7,506 nt of DNA, taken from contig JAHEDM010000115.1 of assembly GCA_024641205.1 (NCBI GenBank), positions 1 through 7,506 on the forward strand. Reading direction: 5' to 3'. The notes under the pieces were generated by a model that was not told the DNA's origin, made no database searches, and was given only the letters and a program-made list of their open reading frames with translations. Made by a program: the position numbers and the translations under genes. This DNA comes from Actinomycetes bacterium. GTDB lineage: Bacteria; Actinomycetota; Acidimicrobiia; Spongiisociales; UBA4744. Of this stretch, positions 1 to 6,996 are shown one piece after another (the first letter of the stretch is position 1; the number at the start of each line of letters is the position of its first letter).

Positions 1-834
1 CAGTGTCAGCGGAGCCCGGGCCATCGTCTCCGGAAGTAGCTCGATAGCTGCGAATTTGCCGGGTTGGGAATCAATGAGGTGTCTCGTGGCGACGTCGCCC
101 ACCAGCACCTGAAGGGGGGCCGCCAATGCAGCCAAAACAAACGGGATGGCGAACCCGAGCCGGTGGAGGTGGTCGTGACGGCCTTTGAGCCATCCGACTG
201 CGTAGACACTCGCCACCAGGAAACCGGACACCATGTAGGCGGCCAGCAACATGTGGACATACTGGACCCCGGCGGATGCATTGAACATCGCCGCCCACGG
301 GTCGACATTGATGATCGAACTGTCACCCGCGATCGCAAACCCGGCAGGAGAGTTCATCCACCCGTTGACGGAGACGATGAAGAAACTGCCGGTGACTCCC
401 GCCAATACGATCGGAAACAACGTGAGGTAATGGATCCGGGCCGACAAGTGTTTCCATCCGTAAAGGTAGATGGCCAGGAAGATCGCCTCCAAGAAGAAGG
501 AGACCCCTTCCAGAGTGAACGGAAGTCCAATCACGTCCCCGAACGGGCCCATCATTCCCGGCCACAGCATGCCCATCTCGAAGCTCAAGATGGTTCCGGA
601 CACGGCACCGACGGCAAAGAGGACCGCCATGACCTTCGACCATCGCTTGGCAAGCATGAGCGCATCGGGATCCTGACGGCGAATACCCCTGGTATGAGCG
701 ATGAGCGTGATGAGCGGAAAACCAATGCCGAGGGCAGCCAGGATGATGTGAAAGCCAAGACTGATCGCCATCTGGTAACGAGCGGCCAGCAGGTTCGCCT
801 CCGAAACGGCCATGAGTACGTCTGGCCAAGGCAC
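1..834 (-). CDS. cydA: Cytochrome bd quinol oxidase subunit I (CydA), N-terminal part, cut by the left window edge
   Basis: CydA is the haem-bearing membrane subunit of cytochrome bd oxidase, which oxidises quinol and reduces O2 to water without pumping protons. The frame is open from 834 to base 1 (278 codons, no stop), so the C-terminal part lies outside. Visible residues, numbered from the GTG: H29 in the GFHIIL helix (E. coli H19 equivalent); the pair E109/E116 in LEGVSFFLE (E. coli E99/E107, with the seven-residue spacing that I recall from cyanide-insensitive/Geobacillus-type CydA); NGWMNSP at 157-163; H194 in YVHMLLAAY (E. coli H186); and QPGKFAAIE at 257-265, whose K and E match E. 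coli K252/E257 at the start of the quinol loop. About six membrane helices are present. The GTG at 834 is chosen because AGGAAGAAAGG lies 8 nt upstream; the in-frame ATG at 813 has no ribosome site at proper distance. cydB would be expected beyond base 1. Confidence 0.95.
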   Translation of the reverse strand, partial: MPWPDVLMAVSEANLLAARYQMAISLGFHIILAALGIGFPLITLIAHTRGIRRQDPDALMLAKRWSKVMAVLFAVGAVSGTILSFEMGMLWPGMMGPFGDVIGLPFTLEGVSFFLEAIFLAIYLYGWKHLSARIHYLTLFPIVLAGVTGSFFIVSVNGWMNSPAGFAIAGDSSIINVDPWAAMFNASAGVQYVHMLLAAYMVSGFLVASVYAVGWLKGRHDHLHRLGFAIPFVLAALAAPLQVLVGDVATRHLIDSQPGKFAAIELLPETMARAPLTL

Positions 835-842
835 AACAACGG

Positions 843-853
843 CCTTTCTTCCT
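843..853 (-). promoter_or_regulatory. Ribosome binding site of cydA
   Basis: On the minus strand this reads AGGAAGAAAGG, ending 8 nt before GTG at 834. It is 29 nt from the ATG at 813, too far to serve it. It therefore decides the start of cydA in favour of the GTG. Confidence 0.65.
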
Positions 854-888
854 CAACACCTGAGGCAGATCGCACCTGCAAGGCTACT

Positions 889-919
889 TTTATGTGAAAC
901 AAATCACGAGCCGGCGCAA
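889..919 (-). promoter_or_regulatory. Possible cydA promoter
   Basis: On the minus strand, TTGCGC (914-919) and CATAAA (889-894) form a weak -35/-10 pair with a 19-nt spacer. Transcription would start near 882, leaving a leader of roughly 50 nt that contains the ribosome binding site. The match is modest and the spacer long. The main support is position, together with the operator-like dyad that overlaps the -10 box. Confidence 0.3.
893..908. promoter_or_regulatory. Palindromic operator (CRP/GlxR- or Rex-like) upstream of cydA
   Basis: The plus strand reads TGTGAAACAAATCACG. As a CRP-type site (TGTGA-N6-TCACA) it matches 9 of 10 defined bases. As a Rex-type site (TTGTGAA-N4-TTCACAA, read on the minus strand one base wider on each side) it matches 11 of 14. 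Both CRP-family regulators (mycobacterial CRP, corynebacterial GlxR) and Rex (Streptomyces) are known to control cyd genes in actinobacteria. The site overlaps the putative -10 box of cydA, which would suit repression. It lies about 120 bases upstream of the divergent oxidoreductase and could also affect that gene. Which regulator binds is not decided by the sequence. Confidence 0.5.
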
Positions 920-991
920 CCGCACGATCGGGGTTCCGGACTGTGCGGCCGGCCCGGGCGATCCAGGCCGTCTGTCAACAGCGAGCATCGA

Positions 992-1021
992 TCGTCACTT
1001 ATCCTCCGGATCGGGCACAAT
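992..1021 (+). promoter_or_regulatory. Possible promoter for a leaderless oxidoreductase mRNA
   Basis: TCGTCA (992-997, 4 of 6 to the -35 consensus) and CACAAT (1016-1021, 4 of 6 to the -10 consensus) are 18 nt apart. Transcription would begin at about 1028-1029, on the ATG itself. This fits the lack of any purine-rich ribosome site before ATG 1029. Leaderless mRNAs are common in actinobacteria. The motif match alone is weak. Confidence 0.3.
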
Positions 1022-1028
1022 CGTCGCT

Positions 1029-2438
1029 ATGTCCACCGTTGCCATCATCGGGGCCGGACCAAACGGACTGGCAGCTGCCATTGTTCTGCAGGCGGCCGGC
1101 CGGTCTGTGGTCGTCTACGAGCGACTGGACACCATCGGTGGTGCAGCAACGACGCAGGAGCTCACCCTGCCCGGATTTCGACACGATCTTGGGGCTGCCG
1201 TCCACCCGCTCGGGGCTGCTTCGCCGTTCTTCCAAAGCCTCCCCCTGGCGCAGCACGGGCTGGCCTGGCTCCGCCCCGAGATCCCGCTCGCTCATCCCCT
1301 CGACGGAGGTACCGCCGCCGTGCTGCACCACTCGGTCGGTGTCACCTCCGAGCTTCTCGATGAGGACGGGCCGCTCTACCAACGGGCAGTGGGATCTCTC
1401 GCCCAGGGGTGGGATCTCATCGCTGAGGCCGTATTCGGTCCGGTCCTACGCATCCCGTCACATCCACTGGCGCTGGCCGGATTGGGGATCCGCGGGCTCC
1501 GGCCGGCCAGTGTGGCACAAGGATCACTTCGCACCACCCAGGGGCGGGCCCTGCTGGCGGGGTTGGCCGCTCATACCCCCATGCCGCTTTCCAAACCGGG
1601 TAATACTGCCGTGGCCCTGGTACTCGCTGCGCTCGTGCATGTAACGGGTTGGCCGGTCGCCAAGGGTGGGTCCCAAGCCATTGTGGATGCGCTGGCATCG
1701 GTGTTCCGGGAGATGGGCGGACTGATTGAGACCAACCGGTATGTGCGTGATCTCGACGATATCTCCCCGGTCGGGACCGTTGTCTTCGACACCGGGCCGC
1801 GAGCGATGGCCACCATCGCCGGAGAGCGCCTGCCGGCTCGCGCCCGACGGCGGTACCGGCTGTACCGACACGGCCCGGGCGTCTTCAAGGTGGATTTTGC
1901 CCTCGATGGACCGGTCCCGTGGAGTGCACCTGATTGTCGGAAAGCAGGCACCTTGCACCTGGGCGGCACGTCCGAAGAGATTGCCGAAGCGGAACGAGCC
2001 TCGTGGGATGGAGTGGTCCCCGATCGACCCTTCGTGATTGCGTCACAGCCAACGGTCACCGACCCCAGTCGTGCTCCGGTAGGCAAGCACGTGCTGTGGA
2101 CCTATTGCCACGTACCGGCGGGTTCTCCGTTTGATATGACCGAAGCAATCGAGCGACAGGTCGAACGCTTTGCTCCCGGTTTCCGAAACCTGATCATCGA
2201 TCGGCATGCGACGGGTCCCGCTGATCTCGAGGCCTGGAATCCCAACCTGGTCGGCGGCGACATTGCCGGCGGACGAACCGATCAACTTCGGATGCTCTTC
2301 CGGCCCAGGCTGAGCCGCTCCCCCTACCACGTCGGCCCTGGTCTCTACCTGGGTTCGTCGGCAACTCCGCCCGGACCGGGTGTTCACGGCATGGCCGGTT
2401 TCCACGCCGCGCAGACCCTGTTGAGCAACGGAGATTGA
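1029..2438 (+). CDS. Phytoene-desaturase-like FAD-dependent oxidoreductase (COG1233 type)
   Basis: A 469-residue flavoprotein of the NAD(P)/FAD-dependent amine-oxidase/phytoene-desaturase superfamily. The N-terminal Rossmann dinucleotide site is clear: VAIIGAGPNG at residues 4-13, then E31 at the end of the second strand (typical for FAD ribose binding) and IGGAA at 36-40. The C-terminal FAD motif is also present: GLYLGSSATPPGPGVHGMAG begins at residue 438, the usual closing signature of this family. The middle (about 100-400) is the variable substrate domain, and the substrate cannot be read from it. No carotenoid gene such as phytoene synthase is nearby, so a carotenoid role is not supported; many members, including mammalian PYROXD2, have other or unknown roles. 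ATG 1029 is chosen because the Rossmann strand begins three residues later; the in-frame ATG at 894 would add 45 residues of non-conserved sequence. No ribosome site is seen, so translation may be leaderless. The gene is divergent from cydA. Confidence 0.88.
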   Translation: MSTVAIIGAGPNGLAAAIVLQAAGRSVVVYERLDTIGGAATTQELTLPGFRHDLGAAVHPLGAASPFFQSLPLAQHGLAWLRPEIPLAHPLDGGTAAVLHHSVGVTSELLDEDGPLYQRAVGSLAQGWDLIAEAVFGPVLRIPSHPLALAGLGIRGLRPASVAQGSLRTTQGRALLAGLAAHTPMPLSKPGNTAVALVLAALVHVTGWPVAKGGSQAIVDALASVFREMGGLIETNRYVRDLDDISPVGTVVFDTGPRAMATIAGERLPARARRRYRLYRHGPGVFKVDFALDGPVPWSAPDCRKAGTLHLGGTSEEIAEAERASWDGVVPDRPFVIASQPTVTDPSRAPVGKHVLWTYCHVPAGSPFDMTEAIERQVERFAPGFRNLIIDRHATGPADLEAWNPNLVGGDIAGGRTDQLRMLFRPRLSRSPYHVGPGLYLGSSATPPGPGVHGMAGFHAAQTLLSNGD

Positions 2439-2529
2439 AGTCCTGAACGCAGGTCGAATCGGTGCCCCGCCGCCGGACGCTCCAGTACACTCGCGGCCGG
2501 TTTGGCCTTGGCCTGTGTCTGCCCATCCC

Positions 2530-2537
2530 GAAGGAAG
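2530..2537 (+). promoter_or_regulatory. Ribosome binding site of the cotransporter gene
   Basis: GAAGGAAG ends 7 nt before GTG 2545. The in-frame GTG at 2515 has no purine-rich site ahead of it. This favours the shorter protein; a start at 2515 would add ten residues (MSAHPEGSAS) without changing any domain. Confidence 0.55.
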
Positions 2538-2544
2538 TGCGTCT

Positions 2545-4725
2545 GTGCGGACATCTCATCGTACGCAGGACAACCAGCAGGGTCTCGGCACGTTCGGTGG
2601 GGTCTTCACGCCATCGATCCTCACGATTCTCGGCGTCATCATGTACCTCCGCTTCGGGTGGGTGCTCGGACAGGCCGGGCTGACCGGCACCCTGATCATC
2701 GTGACGATCGCCACCGGCATCACTTTTCTGACCGGCCTTTCCATTTCCCAGATCGCCACCGATCAACGGGTCCGCGCCGGAGGGGCGTACTACATGATCA
2801 GCCGAGCACTCGGCGTCGAGATCGGCGGCGCCATCGGCATACCCCTCTACCTGGCACAAGCCCTGTCGGTCGCCCTGTACACGATCGGGTTCGCCGAAAG
2901 TGTTGCCCGCGTGTTTCCGATTCTCGACGCTCGGATTGTTGGTCTGGTTACCACCGTCTTGGTGACCACAATTGCCCTCGTGTCCGCAAGGGTGGCCATC
3001 CGCGCCCAGTACTTCATCATGGGTGGAATCGCCCTGTCACTGCTTTCGCTTTTCTTCGGGCACACGGCCACGATCGAGGCAGCGGCCACCTTTGATCCGG
3101 TTGGGTTCTGGCAGGTCTTCGCGGTGTTTTTCCCGGCTGTTACCGGCATCATGGCCGGCGTCAACATGTCCGGCGACCTCGCCAATTCCCGCCGATCGAT
3201 CCCCCGCGGCACTCTGGCCGCCATCGGCGTCAGCTACCTCATCTACATGGCTATTCCTGTGTTTCTTGCGCAGCGCGCCACCGCCGCCCAACTGGTCGCA
3301 GATCCCCTCATCATGAGGAACATTGCCATATGGGGAGATGCCATCCTGATCGGGGTGTGGGGAGCAACCCTGTCGAGCGCCCTGGGCAGCATCCTGGGAG
3401 CTCCCCGAATCCTGCAGGCCATCGCCCGGGACAATATCCTCCCCAAGCCGTTGGGTTTCCTGGGGCGGGGAACGGGTCCAAACGACGAACCGCGGGTCGG
3501 GACCTTCGTGACCCTAGGCCTAGCCCTCACGGCGGTGGCACTCGGCGACCTGAACGTCATCGCCCCCATCCTGACGATGTTCTTTCTGGCCACCTACGCA
3601 GTTGTCAATATCGTTTCCGCGGTTGAACGACTGCTTCGCAGCCCTTCCTTCCGGCCTACCTTCAAGGTCCACTGGGGCTTCTCCTTGATCGGCGCCGTTG
3701 GCTGTTCCGTGGTCATGGTCCTGATCGATGCCCCCGCCACGGCCCTGGCAGCGGTGATCGTCCTCGGGGTGTACCTGTGGCTGAAGCGACGCGGGCTGCA
3801 GAGCACCTGGGGCGACGTCCGGCAGGGAGTGTGGCAGGCCATGATTCGCTGGGGTTTGTTCAACCTGAGCGCCGATGCCCAGGCCCGCAGCTGGCGACCT
3901 CATTTCCTCGTCCTGGCAGGCAACCCGGAGAAGCGGTGGTACCTCATCGACCTCGCTAATACCATTTCCCACGACCGGGGCATCCTCAGCGTGGCCACCA
4001 TCTTGCCGGCGTCTGCGGCGACGAATACCGAACGCAAGAACAACCTGGCCGCGACAATCCGGGACCACATCGAGGAGCGCAACGTCGATGCGTTGGTCCG
4101 GGTGGTGTCTGCCGCCAGCCCGTACGAAGGAGCGGCCACCCTGGTCGAGGCATACGGGTTGGGCTACCTGGTACCAAACACCGTCCTGTTGGGTGACGGC
4201 GAAACAACCAGTGATCCAATCGAATATGCCCAAATGATTGCCAGCTTTTACCGGGCCAACCGCAATGTGGTAATCGTCAGGGCAGACGAAGGACGCCTCT
4301 TCGGACGAAGACGTCACATCGATGTTTGGTGGCAGAGCATGCGGGGGAACGGAAGCCTCATGGTCACCCTCGGGCATCTCATCTCCAGCAGCCTCACCTG
4401 GAGCAACGTCGGATTGCACGTTCGGATGATTGTGAGGGACGAGGACGGCGCGGACGGAGCCCGGGCCAATCTGGCCGAGCTGATCTCTTCAACCCGCATG
4501 CAAGCCCAAGTCGATGTGCTCGTCGATCGACGCCCCCCGATCGACGTCATCAGTGCAACCTCAACCGCAGCCGACCTGACGTTCATCGGTCTCCCCCGCC
4601 CAACCGACGATATCGAAGCGTTCGCCGATCACCTCCGCTACCTGATCGAGCGAACCCGGCATTTGCCTGCGGTCGCCTATGTGCTGGCCGCCGAAGACGT
4701 GGAGTTCGACCGGATCCTCCGCTGA
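2545..4725 (+). CDS. SLC12/NKCC-type cation-chloride cotransporter (APC superfamily) with cytosolic C-terminal domain
   Basis: A 726-residue transporter, probably of Na+ and/or K+ with Cl- across the cytoplasmic membrane. Residues about 15-415 form a 12-helix APC-type core; about 425-726 is a soluble SLC12 C-terminal domain. TM1 carries GGVFTPSILTILGVIMYLR, the usual opening of this family. TM3 has GGAYYMISR (79-87), with Y83 aligned to NKCC1 Y383. TM6 has FFPAVTG, with P197 and T200 aligned to NKCC1 P496 and T499 (K+ site), followed by NMSGDLA. TM8 has GATLSSAL, with A274, S277 and S278 aligned to the NKCC1 Na+ site A610/S613/S614. The C-terminal part has RPHFLVLAG near 451-459 and IDVWW at 592-596, the hallmark of the SLC12 domain. 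The archaeal homologue MaCCC has a C-terminal domain with a universal-stress-protein-like fold. The large extracellular loops of animal family members are absent. Alternative start: GTG 2515. The gene lies 106 bases after the oxidoreductase and 67 before the EamA gene. Substrate assignment is from residues only; an amino-acid permease role is less likely. Confidence 0.92.
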   Translation: MRTSHRTQDNQQGLGTFGGVFTPSILTILGVIMYLRFGWVLGQAGLTGTLIIVTIATGITFLTGLSISQIATDQRVRAGGAYYMISRALGVEIGGAIGIPLYLAQALSVALYTIGFAESVARVFPILDARIVGLVTTVLVTTIALVSARVAIRAQYFIMGGIALSLLSLFFGHTATIEAAATFDPVGFWQVFAVFFPAVTGIMAGVNMSGDLANSRRSIPRGTLAAIGVSYLIYMAIPVFLAQRATAAQLVADPLIMRNIAIWGDAILIGVWGATLSSALGSILGAPRILQAIARDNILPKPLGFLGRGTGPNDEPRVGTFVTLGLALTAVALGDLNVIAPILTMFFLATYAVVNIVSAVERLLRSPSFRPTFKVHWGFSLIGAVGCSVVMVLIDAPATALAAVIVLGVYLWLKRRGLQSTWGDVRQGVWQAMIRWGLFNLSADAQARSWRPHFLVLAGNPEKRWYLIDLANTISHDRGILSVATILPASAATNTERKNNLAATIRDHIEERNVDALVRVVSAASPYEGAATLVEAYGLGYLVPNTVLLGDGETTSDPIEYAQMIASFYRANRNVVIVRADEGRLFGRRRHIDVWWQSMRGNGSLMVTLGHLISSSLTWSNVGLHVRMIVRDEDGADGARANLAELISSTRMQAQVDVLVDRRPPIDVISATSTAADLTFIGLPRPTDDIEAFADHLRYLIERTRHLPAVAYVLAAEDVEFDRILR

Positions 4726-4782
4726 GAGACGGCCTCGTCGCCGAAACGCCTCCCCGGGGCGTAGGCTGACGGCTTTGACGAT

Positions 4783-4786
4783 GGAG
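4783..4786 (+). promoter_or_regulatory. Ribosome binding site of the EamA transporter
   Basis: GGAG lies 6 nt before ATG 4793, whereas the in-frame ATG at 4781 lacks any such site. The motif is short, but its spacing supports 4793 as the start. Confidence 0.45.
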
Positions 4787-4792
4787 CCGTAC

Positions 4793-5725
4793 ATGGGTTC
4801 GCGGATTCTCAGCACTTCGGCCGGGACCAATCAAGAGGCATTCTCACCACTCGATTGGACTCTGTTCGTCTCCATCGGCTTGATCTGGGGATCCTCATTT
4901 CTGCTGATCGACATCGGCCTGGAAGCTTTCAAACCCGGGTTGATCACCTGGATGCGGGTGGGTCTGGGGGCGCTTGTGCTTGCCCTCGTGCCCAAGGCCC
5001 GGGGTCGCATCGAACCGTACGACGTGCCTCGCTTGATCGCCCTGTCCTTCGTGTGGGTGGCGATCCCTTTCACCCTGTTCCCCATTGCACAGCAGTACAT
5101 CAACTCGGCAGTCGCCGGGATGCTCAACGGCGCCATGCCCATCTTCGCCGCCATCATCACCACGCTCCTGTTGCGAAAGCTCCCCCATGGAGCCGTCCTG
5201 ATCGGCCTCATCCTCGGCTTTGTCGGAGTGGCGACCATCAGCCTGTCTTCGGGAGCGGAAGGTTCCTCCGAGACGCTTGGAGTGGTGCTGGCGCTGCTTG
5301 CCACAGCTTGTTACGGCCTGGCCGTCAATATTGCGGCACCGATTACCCAGCAATACGGTGCGCTGGCGGTCAATGCACGAATGCTGGCCTACGCCACCAT
5401 TTGGACTGCACCGCTGGGCGTTGCGGGGCTCCTGCATTCAACCTTCGCCTGGGATTCGATGCTTGCGCTTGTGGTTTTAGGCGCGGTCGGGACGGGACTG
5501 GCCTTCGTGATCATGGGCTCGCTGGTGAGCCGGGTCGGTTCGACGAGATCGTCGTTCATCACCTACATGCTTCCGGTCGTTGCCCTGGTACTCGGCGTTT
5601 TGTTCCGCAACGACCACGTGACCGTGGTCTCCCTGATCGGAGTGGCGCTGGTTATCGGCGGAGCGCTGCTGGCCGCGCGTAGGGAATCGGAGAGGTCGGT
5701 GACGGCGGTCACAGAGGCCCTCTGA
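4793..5725 (+). CDS. EamA/DMT-superfamily transporter (RhaT/RarD-like)
   Basis: A 310-residue integral membrane protein of the drug/metabolite transporter superfamily, usually a proton-coupled or facilitative exporter of small metabolites; the substrate is not predictable. Two EamA repeats are visible. The first spans about residues 22-150 and opens with IGLIWGSSFLLIDIG and the W53-M-R motif typical of helix 2; the FPIAQQY (97-103) and GMLNGAMPIF (109-118) segments are family-typical. The second spans about 162-295, with ALLATACYGLAVNI opening it and a late ITYMLPVVALVLGVLF segment. Ten helices and a total near 300 residues match the family. The short polar tail (296-310) is basic then acidic. 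ATG 4793 is preferred over ATG 4781 because of GGAG 6 nt upstream; extending to ATG 4679 would overlap the cotransporter gene and add non-conserved arginine-rich residues. The stop at 5725 faces the stop of the esterase pseudogene at 5762 with only 36 bases between, and no convincing terminator hairpin is seen there. Confidence 0.94.
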   Translation: MGSRILSTSAGTNQEAFSPLDWTLFVSIGLIWGSSFLLIDIGLEAFKPGLITWMRVGLGALVLALVPKARGRIEPYDVPRLIALSFVWVAIPFTLFPIAQQYINSAVAGMLNGAMPIFAAIITTLLLRKLPHGAVLIGLILGFVGVATISLSSGAEGSSETLGVVLALLATACYGLAVNIAAPITQQYGALAVNARMLAYATIWTAPLGVAGLLHSTFAWDSMLALVVLGAVGTGLAFVIMGSLVSRVGSTRSSFITYMLPVVALVLGVLFRNDHVTVVSLIGVALVIGGALLAARRESERSVTAVTEAL

Positions 5726-5761
5726 TCTGCGCTGGTGGCTGGCCGGATGAGCTTGGCCCCA

Positions 5762-6199
5762 TTACGAGTGCCCCACAACGTGTACTTCATTCACGAAGAA
5801 GATGGCATCGGCATGTCGCCGCAGTAGACCGCCGGCATAGTCGCCGTTCTGCACGAAATTCCGTTCCTCGTCGATCCAAGTGGACCGGCGGTCGGCGTCC
5901 TCGAGCGGGAGAACGAAGACCGACCCGATCTGTGCCAACAGGTGCTCGATGCGGTCTGGGTGACTCGGAATCGTGACGATTGACTCCGACATCGAGGGAA
6001 TCGCGCTGGTGCCGTGATCGTAGAGCATCCAGATGGAGTACACAGGGAGCCGCTCGGCGACGGCGGTGCCAAGGGACGGCCACATAGAGCTCGAAGGGTC
6101 ACCGCTCGTTGGGCCGAACCGCAGCACCGAGCTGTCCTTGCTCAGGTGCATGTTGTGTCCCATCAGAATGAACTTGGCGCCCGACGGCAGGGGAGCCAA
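5762..6199 (-). CDS. Fragment: C-terminal half of the erythromycin esterase homologue
   Basis: This 145-residue frame follows the second frameshift and ends at TAA (5764-5762). It contains KFILMGHNMHL near its start; the two histidines (15 and 18 from the nominal TTG) correspond to the second pair of conserved histidines of Ere enzymes. The remainder, including VYSIWMLYDHGTSA and GGLLRRHADAIFFVNEVH, matches the usual end of the fold. It cannot be a functional protein alone because it lacks the GExxH half. The TTG at 6199 is only where this frame opens and not a believable start; no ribosome site precedes it. Confidence 0.6.
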   Translation of the reverse strand: MAPLPSGAKFILMGHNMHLSKDSSVLRFGPTSGDPSSSMWPSLGTAVAERLPVYSIWMLYDHGTSAIPSMSESIVTIPSHPDRIEHLLAQIGSVFVLPLEDADRRSTWIDEERNFVQNGDYAGGLLRRHADAIFFVNEVHVVGHS

Positions 6200-6996
6200 C
6201 CCTCATCCAATCGATCGATGAGAGCCTCCTCTCGGTACTGCAGACCCTCATCCCAGTGCTGGCCCAGCGGCTCTCGGTAGGCGAGTTCCCGAAACCGCAA
6301 CGAGTCGACCAGATTCTGCACAACGGCGCGAAGATCATCGACAACGGCTATCTGTTCTTCATTGGCAGCTAGGAATCCCAGCAGGTCTTCGAGCCGGTCG
6401 GCTTCCTCGGTGAAGCTCTCGCCGGGGATGCGGACTAGCCGGGCACGGATCTCGTCCAGAACGGTTTCGGATCCGAGGGGCTCCAGGAGGGACGTTGCTT
6501 CGGCGTATCCGCCTCCAGGAAGAGGATCAATATCGAAGCCAAACCAGTGCAAGCGATCCTCGCCCGGTTCGAGTGATTCGTTCAGCATTCGGAGTTGCTG
6601 CAGAAACCATCGCTCCTCGTCCACGAAATCATCGAAGAATGCTTGCGCGTGGAACAGTGGAGGGACATCATCTCGATCAACGCGCACATCACCAAGGTAC
6701 CCGTAGATGGATACTCGATCGAGATAGGCGAGATCACCCGTCTCGAGGTATTGGTCGACTCGCATACCGTCCGACAGTCCCATTTCCATACCGACATACC
6801 GGAACCCTTTTTCGAATAAATCGCGGATCAGAATCAACCGATATCGGTACTTTTCGCTGATGTAGTGATCAGGTTCGCCAAGGAAGACGACCCGTTTGTC
6901 CGCCACCGCCTCGTCGAGGAAGCCAAGCTTGGCCGAGTCCAGCGACTCCCAATCCGGCGCGTCGAGGATGACGGCTCGTTCTTCCGCCCATTGCAA
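6163..6996 (-). CDS. Fragment: N-terminal catalytic half of the erythromycin esterase homologue
   Basis: This 277-codon frame runs from TTG 6996 to a TGA at 6163. From the TTG, residues 36-45 read VVFLGEPDHY; E41 and H44 match the E43/H46 pair of Ere enzymes. YVGMEMG supplies E71, the E74 equivalent. HWFGFDIDPLP (150-160) and YREEALIDRL (254-263) are also family-typical. After about residue 266 the sequence stops resembling the family (WLPCRRAPSSF), while the correct continuation appears in another frame. An in-frame TGA lies 9 bases upstream of the TTG, so the signal peptide can only be joined through a frameshift. Confidence 0.6.
   Translation of the reverse strand: MQWAEERAVILDAPDWESLDSAKLGFLDEAVADKRVVFLGEPDHYISEKYRYRLILIRDLFEKGFRYVGMEMGLSDGMRVDQYLETGDLAYLDRVSIYGYLGDVRVDRDDVPPLFHAQAFFDDFVDEERWFLQQLRMLNESLEPGEDRLHWFGFDIDPLPGGGYAEATSLLEPLGSETVLDEIRARLVRIPGESFTEEADRLEDLLGFLAANEEQIAVVDDLRAVVQNLVDSLRFRELAYREPLGQHWDEGLQYREEALIDRLDEGWLPCRRAPSSF

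Noticed and set aside
64..897. A 277-residue open frame on the plus strand, antisense to cydA
   Set aside because: Composition is charged, low-complexity shadow sequence with no motif. The minus strand in the same place encodes clear CydA with haem ligands.
894..1028. N-terminal extension of the oxidoreductase to ATG 894
   Set aside because: The 45 added residues are not conserved in type, would put the Rossmann strand deep inside, and would run through the cydA operator and promoter region.
3520..4419. A 299-residue open frame on the minus strand inside the cotransporter gene
   Set aside because: It is antisense to conserved TM9-12 and the C-terminal domain, has no recognisable domain, and such long antisense frames are common in high-GC DNA.
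4523..4552. Repeated GATCGACG within the cotransporter gene
   Set aside because: Two copies inside coding sequence for DRRPPIDV; explained by codon use, with no wider repeat.
4744..4763. Hairpin ACGCC/GGCGT between cotransporter and EamA genes
   Set aside because: Five base pairs and no following T-run; too weak to call a terminator in GC-rich DNA.
4679..4792. Upstream starts of the EamA gene (ATG 4679 or 4781)
   Set aside because: The first overlaps the cotransporter coding end and adds arginine-rich non-membrane sequence; the second lacks a ribosome site while ATG 4793 has GGAG at 6 nt.
5726..5761. Bidirectional terminator between the convergent genes
   Set aside because: Only a 4-base GGCC/GGCC pairing with a 10-nt loop is present and no T-run on either strand.
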